The translations under genes were made by a program, and so were the position numbers. From assembly GCF_005047635.1 (NCBI RefSeq), contig NZ_SUKC01000002.1, positions 248,001 to 312,000 of the forward strand: 64,000 nucleotides of DNA, read 5' to 3'. The notes below the pieces were generated by a model that saw only the letters and a list, made by a program, of their open reading frames with translations, made no database searches and was not told the DNA's origin. Each line of letters opens with the position of its first letter. The stretch's first letter is position 1. This document shows, one piece after another, positions 57,060 to 64,000 of the stretch. Origin of the DNA: Arthrobacter sp. CAU 1506 (GTDB taxonomy: Bacteria > Actinomycetota > Actinomycetes > Actinomycetales > Micrococcaceae).

Positions 57060-57814
57060 TCCACGTCTCCGGCGTCTCCAAGACCTACGGCACGCAGACG
57101 GTAGTGGACGATGTCAGCTGCTACATCAAGGACGGCGGGATCACCTCGATCATCGGACCCAACGGGGCCGGCAAGTCCACGCTGCTGTCCATGGTCTCCC
57201 GGCTGCTGCCGATGGATGCCGGAGCCGTCACCATCGACGGACTGGACGTCAGCAACACCGCGGGCAAGGAACTGGCCCGCAAGATGGCCATCCTGCGCCA
57301 GGACAACCAGCTGACCGTGCGCCTGACCGTGAGGGACCTGGTCGGTTTCGGCCGCTTCCCGCACAACCAGGGCCGGCCGACCGCCACCGACAGGGCGCAC
57401 ATCGACCAGGCCCTGGAGTATCTGGACCTGACCTCGATGGCGGACAAGTTCGTGGACGAGCTCTCCGGCGGCCAGCGCCAGCGCGCTTTCATTGCCATGG
57501 TCCTGGCACAGGACACCGACTACCTGCTGCTGGACGAGCCGCTGAACAACCTGGACATGAAGCACTCGGTGGAAATGATGCGGCTGCTGCGCCGGCTAAC
57601 CGACGAGCTGGGCAAGACGGTGGTGCTGGTCATCCATGACATCAACTTCGCCTCCTGCTACTCCGACTCCATCATCGCCATGCGCTCCGGCCGGCTGATC
57701 CATCAGGGCTCCCCGGCGCAGATCATGCATCCTGAAGTCCTTCGCGATGTCTACGAGATCGACATTCGGATCGAGGAAATCGACGGCAACCGGATCGGCG
57801 TCTACTTCGCCTGA
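57056..57814 (+). CDS. Iron-siderophore ABC transporter ATPase
   Basis: A 252-residue ATPase. Walker A is GPNGAGKSTLLSMVSRLLP, Q-loop AILRQDNQLTVRLTVRDLVG, signature ELSGGQRQRAFIAMVLAQDT, Walker B YLLLDEPLNNLDMKHSVEMM, H-loop VIHDINFASCYSD. It ends in the usual regulatory tail. It completes the importer and starts inside the end of the second permease. Confidence 0.94.
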   Translation: MIHVSGVSKTYGTQTVVDDVSCYIKDGGITSIIGPNGAGKSTLLSMVSRLLPMDAGAVTIDGLDVSNTAGKELARKMAILRQDNQLTVRLTVRDLVGFGRFPHNQGRPTATDRAHIDQALEYLDLTSMADKFVDELSGGQRQRAFIAMVLAQDTDYLLLDEPLNNLDMKHSVEMMRLLRRLTDELGKTVVLVIHDINFASCYSDSIIAMRSGRLIHQGSPAQIMHPEVLRDVYEIDIRIEEIDGNRIGVYFA

Positions 57815-57949
57815 ACGGCTGTTTCCGGCACTGCAGGCGTTCGTTCGCAGCAAACCGCCTGCAACCTGCGAGCCCGCTCTGGGCCATCCTTCATGCTGCC
57901 CTATAGGGTTTGAGCACAAGGACCCGGCAGCGAAAGGGACGGCGACTCA

Positions 57950-58648
57950 GTGACCTCCAGGTCTCAGGAACAACTTCCGCGGCTGCAGGCTGAATCGGTC
58001 ATGGCCGGCTACGACGGATCCGCGGTGTGCGGCCAGTTCAGCGCTGACCTGAACCCGGGGCAGGTGCTGGCCTTGGCAGGCGCCAACGGAGCCGGCAAGT
58101 CGACCATGCTGAGGACGCTGAGCGCCCGTCAGGAACCGGTGGCCGGCAGCATCAAACTTGACGGAGTGCCTGCGGACGAACGCTCGCTGCATTACCGCCG
58201 CAGCGTCGCCGCGGTTTTCGACGACGATGCCTTCTTCCCGGCGTTGACGGTCAGTGAGCACCTGCTGCTGATCGCCCTCGGGCACGGACTGGATGACCCG
58301 TCTGCGGCCGTCAGCCGTGAAGTTGGATTTTTTGGCTTGGACAGCCATGCCGAGGACTTCCCGCATTCCCTCTCCTCCGGGCAGAAGCGCCGGCTCCTGC
58401 TGGCTTCCGCCTTCATCCGCCCGTTCACACTGCTGGTGCTGGATGAACCGGAGCAGCGGCTGGATCAGACGATGCGCCGCCGCTTGGCCGAGCGGATCGT
58501 CGGGTGTGCCGGCGCCGGGGCGGCGATCCTGCTGGCAACGCACGATCCGCTGCTGCTGGCCGCCACAGCCGACCGCTGCGCGGTGTTGGATGGCGACGAC
58601 GTAGCCTTCGTTGCGCCGGAACGCGCGGCCGAGTTGATTTCCGGGTGA
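57950..58648 (+). CDS. ABC transporter ATP-binding protein
   Basis: A 232-residue ATPase. Walker A is GANGAGKSTMLRTLSARQEP, the signature is HSLSSGQKRRLLLASAFIRP (SSGQ type), Walker B is LLVLDEPEQRLDQ and the H-loop is LATHDPLLLAATADR. GTG 57950 is the start. Its stop overlaps the start of the DUF6297 gene (GTGA), so the two form a transport unit with one ATPase and one membrane protein. The substrate is unknown. About 135 bases separate it from the iron importer. Confidence 0.88.
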   Translation: MTSRSQEQLPRLQAESVMAGYDGSAVCGQFSADLNPGQVLALAGANGAGKSTMLRTLSARQEPVAGSIKLDGVPADERSLHYRRSVAAVFDDDAFFPALTVSEHLLLIALGHGLDDPSAAVSREVGFFGLDSHAEDFPHSLSSGQKRRLLLASAFIRPFTLLVLDEPEQRLDQTMRRRLAERIVGCAGAGAAILLATHDPLLLAATADRCAVLDGDDVAFVAPERAAELISG

Positions 58649-60234
58649 GCCAGCTTCCTTCCGCCGCTGGTACAGCCGGGGCCGTGCGCTTCAATCCGAT
58701 GGCCTTTTCCCGGGCTGCGGCAGCACGGCATCCGCTGGAGAGTCGGTGGAGCGTCTTCGCGGACGTGTACCAGACGCTATTGGGCGCAGTCGTGCTGATT
58801 TCCTACGCCGGGGCCCTGCTGTACGGCATTCGCGAAGAACTCTTGGTCAACGCCGGATCGGTGCTGACCCGCAGCGTGATCTCCGAAAGATTCGCCCAGG
58901 TTCCGGCGCAGACGGCTATGGCGGCCGTCCTGCTGCTGGCCGCTTCCGGCGGCTTTCTGCTGCTTTTGCGCCTGGGCCCGGTCTCGGCCACCGCTGCCCA
59001 GGGGTATTGGTGGCTGGGCCTGCCGATTAACCGGCGGAGGGCACTGGCCCGGCCGGCAGCCGGCCGGATGCTCCGGACAGCCTTGGTGGCCGGTCTTGTT
59101 TTCCTCCCGCTGGCGGCGCTGGCGGGGCCGGCGCACGGGGCGGCCTCGGTCCTGCTGGGCAGCGCCGCGGCGGCGGCCGTCGGGGCTGCGCTCTACCTGG
59201 CGGCAGCGTTTGCCCAGGCTACGGCGGGGAAGCCGGCGGCAACCCGGGTTGCCGGAATAGCGAGTGCCGTCGGCCTAGTGGTCCTGCTCCTGCCGCTGTT
59301 GTCCGGAGGCCTTGCGTCGTTTCCCGGGCAAGCTTTGCTGTTGTTGCCTTCCGGTTGGCCGCTGCTGGTGGTCCACGGCAGCATCTGGCCGCTGTGGGCC
59401 GCAGCCGCCCTGGTCCTGGTTGGCGGCTGCAGCGGCTATTTTCTGCTCCGGTCGCTCTCGACCGCCGAGCTGACCGCCAGCGGCAGTGTCTCCGGCCACG
59501 CCGCCGGCGCGCTGTATTTCGGCGACTTCCGTGAGCTGGAGCGGGCACTGGACCATCGCAGGGTGCGCCGCCGGTTCCGTCTCAGCCTTGCCCCACCGTC
59601 CTCGCCCTCCGCCGTGCTGGTACGCGCCGACGTCGTCGCCTTTCTCCGCTCCCCCGGCAAGGTTCGTCATGTCGCCGTGATGGCGCTGGCTCCGGCTGCC
59701 GTTGGCTGCATCGCCGGTGCCGGCAGCGCCATCATCATGGCCGGCGTCCTGCTGGGCTGTGGCTGGGCGGCCGCCTCCGGCTGCGCCTTCGTTGCCCGTG
59801 CCCACGCTGCCAGGCCTGTCCTTGAAAGCCTTCTGCCCTTGGCGCCCGTCCAGGCACGGCGCGCCCATGCTGTACTTCCCGCCGTTGGTCTGGCGGTTTG
59901 GGGTCTGGTGTCCTTCGGGTTGCTGGCAGTGATGGGTGCAGGTGGTCCGTCACTGGCGGTGCTCGGGGTCCTGGCCGGACTCGGTTTGGCCGGCGCGGCC
60001 ATGCGGGCCGCGTTTCAGCCGCGGCCCGACTGGACTCGTCCCGGCGGCAGCACGTCCAACCTGCTTATGCCCGCGGGCGTCGAAGCCAGTTTCATTCGAG
60101 GTCCGGACTTTTCGGTGATCGCCATGCTGCCCGCCCTGATCGCTGTAGTATCAGGCGTCGTACCGTGGTGGCTCCTGCTGGTCCAGGCCGGCTCCAGCGC
60201 ATACTGCCTGTGGTGGGGAACGCGCGCGGAGTAG
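58645..60234 (+). CDS. DUF6297 family membrane protein (ABC exporter partner)
   Basis: A 529-residue protein with many helices, for example FADVYQTLLGAVVLISYAGA, MAAVLLLAASGGFLLLLRLG, GLVFLPLAALAGPAH and VLAGLGLAGAAMRAA. The family's RRALARPAAGRMLRTALV-type charged turn and ALYFGDFRELERALDHRRVR lie in cytoplasmic loops. The genetic link to the ATPase fits the DUF6297 family, in which an ATPase is always next door. Substrate and role are not established. The gene converges on the VOC gene. Confidence 0.82.
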   Translation: MSQLPSAAGTAGAVRFNPMAFSRAAAARHPLESRWSVFADVYQTLLGAVVLISYAGALLYGIREELLVNAGSVLTRSVISERFAQVPAQTAMAAVLLLAASGGFLLLLRLGPVSATAAQGYWWLGLPINRRRALARPAAGRMLRTALVAGLVFLPLAALAGPAHGAASVLLGSAAAAAVGAALYLAAAFAQATAGKPAATRVAGIASAVGLVVLLLPLLSGGLASFPGQALLLLPSGWPLLVVHGSIWPLWAAAALVLVGGCSGYFLLRSLSTAELTASGSVSGHAAGALYFGDFRELERALDHRRVRRRFRLSLAPPSSPSAVLVRADVVAFLRSPGKVRHVAVMALAPAAVGCIAGAGSAIIMAGVLLGCGWAAASGCAFVARAHAARPVLESLLPLAPVQARRAHAVLPAVGLAVWGLVSFGLLAVMGAGGPSLAVLGVLAGLGLAGAAMRAAFQPRPDWTRPGGSTSNLLMPAGVEASFIRGPDFSVIAMLPALIAVVSGVVPWWLLLVQAGSSAYCLWWGTRAE

Positions 60235-60240
60235 TCCACG

Positions 60241-60261
60241 GGCCCCGACTGGCGAGGGGCC
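60241..60261. terminator. Weak stem-loop between convergent genes
   Basis: GGCCCC and GGGGCC form a short GC stem with a 9-base loop, between the DUF6297 and VOC genes. Confidence 0.35.
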
Positions 60262-60267
60262 GAGCCG

Positions 60268-60657
60268 TCATTCCTTGAGGACCGAGAGGATGTTGCCGGC
60301 AGGGTCCTTGAACCAGGCGATGTCCGGGCCGTTGCCGCGCATGATGCCCTTTTCATCGGTGGGCAGGTCCGGATTGTTGTAGATCTTGGTCTGCACGCCA
60401 CGGCCGTTGAGTTGGTCCACCGCGGTTTCGACGTCGTCGACGGCGAAATTCAGGACCGTGAACGTTGCCGGTTCGTGGTCCGGCTTCGGATACATGATCA
60501 CCCGGGCGCCGCCGGGCAGATGGAGCTCGAGGATCCCCATGGGTCCGTCGGCCACCTTGAGGCCCAAGGTGCCGCCATAAAACTGTTTGGCGGCGGCGAT
60601 GTCATTGACGCTGAAGCCGCTGAAAGCATGGTTGGGGGTAAACCCGGCGCTGTCCAT
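60268..60657 (-). CDS. VOC family protein (glyoxalase/bleomycin-resistance fold)
   Basis: A 129-residue small enzyme. It has two VOC half-folds: [20 protein letters not shown] with [20 protein letters not shown], and [20 protein letters not shown] with [19 protein letters not shown]. His/Glu metal ligands are partly visible. The substrate is unknown. ATG 60657 has GGAG upstream; the frame is open 105 residues further but that part is a shadow of the Crp gene region. Confidence 0.88.
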   Translation of the reverse strand: MDSAGFTPNHAFSGFSVNDIAAAKQFYGGTLGLKVADGPMGILELHLPGGARVIMYPKPDHEPATFTVLNFAVDDVETAVDQLNGRGVQTKIYNNPDLPTDEKGIMRGNGPDIAWFKDPAGNILSVLKE

Positions 60658-60790
60658 GGTGGTCTCCTTCGCTTCGCGGGCGGGCACTTCCAGACTGGCA
60701 CAGCAGCACCGGCCAGAACAGTGCTCCGCGCCGCTAGCATGGAACCAGGACCCGCCGCAGGTCCGGCCGCGGGTATTGACGGAGGCCGAC

Positions 60791-61540
60791 ATGGGACAAG
60801 ACCCGGCGTGGACCGCGGACGTCTCGGCGCTGCAGGCCATTGCGGCCTCGCCGCTGGGCAGCCTGCCCGAGCCGCTGCTGCGCGACCTCTTGACCGGCAG
60901 CACCCTGGTCCGGGTGCCGGCCGGCACTGTCACCCACCGTGAAGGCGATGCAGACCCCCATCTGGAGCTCATGGTCTCCGGGCTGCTGAAGTTTTATGCC
61001 ACGGCCCCGGACGGGCGAACCATCACGGTGCGCTACTGCCGCCGCGGGTCGCTGATGGGTGTGGTTTCCCTGTTTTCACCGGACTTCGCCCTGCCGGTGA
61101 GCGGTGTGGCGCTGACCGACACCGAACTGGTGCGTCTCTCCCCCGTGCGGGTACGTGGCGCCGCGGCGCGCGAACTGCCGGTGGCCCACGCGTTCCTTCG
61201 CGAGCTGAGCGCGCGCGTGCTCGGTTTTATGGCCGAGATCCCCGGCAGCGCCTTTACCTCGGTGCGGCAGCGGGTAGCCCGGCACTTGTTGGACCTGGCC
61301 GCCGGTGCCGATGCCGGCCGGCTGGACGGGCCTGCACCGATGCCAGCTGCCGGGTCGGAGCTGGCCGTACACACCACGCAGCAGGAACTGGCGCAGGCGG
61401 TCGGTTCGGTCCGCGAAGTGGTGGTGCGTATTCTGCGCGACCTGCGCGAAGCCGGGGTGGTCCGTACCGAACGGGACCGGATAGTGATTGTTGAGCCGGG
61501 GAGGCTGGCGGAGCTGGCCATCTGGAACCCAGGTTCCTGA
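60791..61540 (+). CDS. Crp/Fnr family transcriptional regulator
   Basis: A 249-residue regulator. The N-terminal cNMP-like barrel includes [20 protein letters not shown] and [20 protein letters not shown]. The C-terminal winged helix has [20 protein letters not shown] and [20 protein letters not shown]. Conserved cAMP-contact residues are not all evident, so the ligand is uncertain. ATG 60791 has GGAGG 5 bases upstream. The molybdopterin oxidoreductase gene starts 31 bases later and may be in the same unit. Confidence 0.88.
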   Translation: MGQDPAWTADVSALQAIAASPLGSLPEPLLRDLLTGSTLVRVPAGTVTHREGDADPHLELMVSGLLKFYATAPDGRTITVRYCRRGSLMGVVSLFSPDFALPVSGVALTDTELVRLSPVRVRGAAARELPVAHAFLRELSARVLGFMAEIPGSAFTSVRQRVARHLLDLAAGADAGRLDGPAPMPAAGSELAVHTTQQELAQAVGSVREVVVRILRDLREAGVVRTERDRIVIVEPGRLAELAIWNPGS

Positions 61541-61571
61541 CACCGTCCGGGTAGCTCCCGACACTGGACCT

Positions 61572-62663
61572 ATGAAGACCCTACCCACACCGGCAACGCA
61601 GCCCGGGGCCGCGACCGACGTGCCAATCACCCCAGAAGAACTGCAACTGGCGTCCCGCAACCACGCGATGCCGCTGGAGATGCTCACCGCCGCCCGTACG
61701 CCGGCGGGCATGCACTATTTGCTCACCCATTTCGATGTCCCGCTCATCGACGCCGGTGCCTGGCGGCTGCGGATCGGCGGCGCGGTGCGCCGGCCACTGG
61801 AGTTCAGCCTGGCCCAACTGCAGGCCCGCGAACAGCGCACTCTGGCCGTCACCTTGGAATGCGCAGGCAACGGCCGGAGCCTCATCAAACCCCGGCCCGT
61901 GAGCCAGCCGTGGATCTACGGCGGAGTCGGCACCGCCGATTGGACCGGTACACCGCTGGCCCCCTTACTCGCTGAGGCCGGTGTGGACCCGGAAGCGGTG
62001 GATGTGGTTTTCACCGGCGCGGACCGGGGCGTTCAGGGCGGTGAAGAGCAGAGCTATGCCCGGAGCCTGAAAGTTTCCGAGGCAACGTCCCCGGACGTGT
62101 TGCTGGCCTACGCCATGAACGGTGCGCCGTTGCCACCCCAGCACGGCTTCCCGGTGCGGCTGGTGGTGCCAGGCTGGTACGGGATGGCCAGCGTGAAGTG
62201 GCTGACCGGCATCGAGGCCAGCACCTTCCCGTATACGGGATTCCAGCAGATGTCCTCCTACCGCTACAACCGCAGCGAAACCGATCCCGGCGAACCGGTA
62301 ACGCGGATCAAGGTCCGTGCACTGATGGTCCCGCCGGGCATCCCGGACTTCATGACGCGAAACCGGCTGGTGGATGCAGGCCCGGTGCTGCTGCGCGGCA
62401 GGGCCTGGTCCGGGAGGGCACCCATCCAGCAGGTCAAGGTCGCCGTCGACGGCGTGTGGTCGGAGGCGCAATTGGACCCGCCGGACGGCGAATATGCCTG
62501 GCGCGGCTGGACTTTCCGCTGGCAGGCGGAACCGGGCGGGCATCAACTGCGCTGCCAGGCGATGGATGCCCTCGGGCAGGTCCAGCCATTGGAGCCGGAA
62601 TGGAATTATTTGGGCATGGGCAACAATGCCGTGCAGACGGTGCCGGTGACTGTCCGTCCGTAA
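61572..62663 (+). CDS. Molybdopterin-dependent oxidoreductase (sulfite oxidase-like)
   Basis: A 363-residue protein of the sulfite oxidase fold. The molybdenum-ligating Cys is in TLECAGNGRSLIKPRPVSQP. Downstream are the pterin loop GGVGTADWTGTPLAPLLAEA, HGFPVRLVVPGWYGMASVKW and YRYNRSETDPGEPVTRIKVR, and a dimerisation domain with VKVAVDGVWSEAQ. It lacks a heme domain and a signal. ATG 61572 is the start. The substrate is unknown; oxidation of sulfite or an organic sulfoxide is possible. Confidence 0.88.
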   Translation: MKTLPTPATQPGAATDVPITPEELQLASRNHAMPLEMLTAARTPAGMHYLLTHFDVPLIDAGAWRLRIGGAVRRPLEFSLAQLQAREQRTLAVTLECAGNGRSLIKPRPVSQPWIYGGVGTADWTGTPLAPLLAEAGVDPEAVDVVFTGADRGVQGGEEQSYARSLKVSEATSPDVLLAYAMNGAPLPPQHGFPVRLVVPGWYGMASVKWLTGIEASTFPYTGFQQMSSYRYNRSETDPGEPVTRIKVRALMVPPGIPDFMTRNRLVDAGPVLLRGRAWSGRAPIQQVKVAVDGVWSEAQLDPPDGEYAWRGWTFRWQAEPGGHQLRCQAMDALGQVQPLEPEWNYLGMGNNAVQTVPVTVRP

Positions 62664-62696
62664 AGGCAGCATCCGGACGCGGTAGTATTCCGGTTC

Positions 62697-64000
62697 ATGG
62701 CTTCGCCCGGCCCGCCAGCCCGCCCGGAACATTCCCAGCCTGAGGCTTGGTGGAAAAGGTCCCACGAGACCACCGTCCTCCTGGTGGCCATTCTGGCGTC
62801 CTTCGTGGCCTTCCTCGACGCCTCCATCGTCAATGTGGCGCTGCCCGCCATTGACCGTGACCTGGGCGGCGGCCTGGCGGTCCAGCAATGGGTGGTGGGC
62901 GGCTACCTGCTGGCCCTCGGCTCGCTGATCCTGGTGGCCGGCGCCCTGTCCGACGTGTTCGGCCGGATCCGGATCCTGCGGCTGGGGCTGATGGTCTTCG
63001 GGGCGGCTTCGCTGGCCTGCGCTGCGGCGCCGGCTGCCGCCGCCCTGATAGCCGCCCGGATTGTCCAAGGCGCAGGCGCGGCGCTGCTGGTGCCGGCTTC
63101 GCTGGCCTTGATCACCCTGACTTTCGCTGGCCGGGACCAGCACCGGGCGATCGGAATCTGGACCGGCTGGACCGGCACCGCGTACATCATCGGCCCGGTC
63201 TTCGGCGGCCTGCTGGTGGACACGCTAGGTTGGCGGCTGGTCTTTGCCGTGAACGTGCTGCCCATCGCCGCCACCTTATGGCTGATGGCCCGGCTGGCCG
63301 ATCCGCCCCGGCAGGAGCCGCGGGCACCCATCGATGCCTTGGGGGCGTGCCTGGCCGCCGCCGGGCTCGCCGGGCCGGTGTTCGCGCTGATCGAACAGCA
63401 ACGGCTCGGCTGGACAGATCCACGGGTGCTTATTCCGCTGGCCGCCGGGCTCATCAGCCTGGGGCTCTTTCTGTGGTGGGAACGCCGAGTCTCCTACCCG
63501 ATGATGCCACTGCAGATTTTCCTCGTGCGCAATTTCGGCGTCGGCAACATCGCCACGGTGGGAATTTACGCCGGCCTGTCCCTGGGGATGTTCGCGCTGC
63601 CGGTCTTTCTGCAGCAGTCCGCCGGCTTCAGCGCCACCGCCGCCGGCCTGGCGATCTTGCCGATGAGCATCCTCTCACTCGCACTGGCAGCCTGGTTCGG
63701 CCGGCTCTCGGGCCGCTACGGGCCGCGCCTGTTCATGGCCGCGGGGCCGCTGCTGGCCGGCACCGGATTCCTGCTCATGTTGTCCGTGCACGAGCCGCTG
63801 GACTTCTGGCAGCACATCGTGCCGGGCGTGCTCTTGGCGGGTCTTGGCCTAGCAGTAACTGTCTCCCCGCTGACCGCAGCGGTGCTGGGCGCGATCGAGG
63901 CGGAACGCAGCGGGATCGCCTCCGCGGTGAACAATGCGGTGGCCCGCATTGCCGGGCTGCTGGGGATTGCCGTCGCCGGCGCCATTACCGGCGGACTGCT
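62697..64000 (+). CDS. MFS transporter, DHA2 (EmrB/QacA) type, partial at window edge
   Basis: The frame starts at ATG 62697 and remains open at the right edge, so the C-terminus is missing. About 434 residues are visible with roughly 12 of the expected 14 helices. Motifs include FLDASIVNVALPAIDRDLGG, LSDVFGRIRILRLGLMVFG, ARIVQGAGAALLVPASLALI, WTGWTGTAYIIGPVFGGLLV and GWRLVFAVNVLP. These are the DHA2 multidrug exporter signatures; it would export drugs in exchange for protons. It begins 33 bases after the oxidoreductase stop. Confidence 0.92.
   Translation, partial: MASPGPPARPEHSQPEAWWKRSHETTVLLVAILASFVAFLDASIVNVALPAIDRDLGGGLAVQQWVVGGYLLALGSLILVAGALSDVFGRIRILRLGLMVFGAASLACAAAPAAAALIAARIVQGAGAALLVPASLALITLTFAGRDQHRAIGIWTGWTGTAYIIGPVFGGLLVDTLGWRLVFAVNVLPIAATLWLMARLADPPRQEPRAPIDALGACLAAAGLAGPVFALIEQQRLGWTDPRVLIPLAAGLISLGLFLWWERRVSYPMMPLQIFLVRNFGVGNIATVGIYAGLSLGMFALPVFLQQSAGFSATAAGLAILPMSILSLALAAWFGRLSGRYGPRLFMAAGPLLAGTGFLLMLSVHEPLDFWQHIVPGVLLAGLGLAVTVSPLTAAVLGAIEAERSGIASAVNNAVARIAGLLGIAVAGAITGGL

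Overview
The window is a high-GC, gene-dense chromosomal segment from an actinobacterium. Gene content and protein style (GroES/GroEL next to GuaB, GuaB3, GlpD, SURF1 and GuaA; OpuC-type osmoprotectant operon; YchF next to RmuC; GalU next to a 5-FTHF cyclo-ligase and FmdB) fit the Micrococcaceae, most likely Arthrobacter or a close relative. This assignment is inference, because no rRNA or other typing gene is present.

Layout. 1-2.6 kb: an AI-2E family exporter cut by the left edge, and a histidine-box fatty acid desaturase. 2.7-5.5 kb: a decayed island with frameshifted or truncated remnants (an unrecognised gene, a DUF1016-type nuclease fragment, a small ORF with an internal amber codon, a broken phnA) and one intact orphan gene. 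5.7-10.8 kb: a copper/heavy-metal block on the minus strand (HMA protein, CPH-type P1B ATPase, DUF6153 membrane protein, DUF305 lipoprotein, and an F510_1955-type beta-propeller lipoprotein broken by an 11-bp tandem duplication), preceded by a CsoR-like operator. 10.9-19 kb: ychF, rmuC, ispH, xseA and xseB, with an IS200/IS605 element (intact tnpB, decayed tnpA) between them. 19-27 kb: PPK2, an AlaA-like aminotransferase, a four-gene osmoprotectant ABC operon, RsgA and a NUDIX hydrolase. 26.7-32.4 kb: an HTH regulator with a long palindromic operator, a TPR protein, and a small Asp-rich secreted protein followed by a histidine kinase/response regulator pair.

32.4-38.3 kb: a phosphotransferase, a membrane protein, RimJ-type acetyltransferase, GalU, 5-FTHF cyclo-ligase, FmdB with a CIRCE-like box, and a SAF-domain protein. 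38.3-42.3 kb: a 1340-residue DUF4011-like helicase/Vsr-like nuclease whose ATPase motifs look degenerate. 42.5-53.9 kb: guaA, DUF3817, SURF1, glpD, guaB3, a membrane protein, guaB, groL and groES with two CIRCE sites. 53.9-60.2 kb: an iron-siderophore ABC importer behind a DtxR/IdeR-like box, then an ABC ATPase/DUF6297 pair. 60.3-64 kb: a VOC protein, a Crp/Fnr regulator, a molybdopterin oxidoreductase and an MFS exporter cut by the right edge.

Most genes are conserved housekeeping. The accessory signals are the decayed island at 2.7-5.5 kb, the metal block, the TnpB element, and the large degenerate helicase-nuclease, which is the best candidate for something poorly described. I saw no tRNA, rRNA or CRISPR array.
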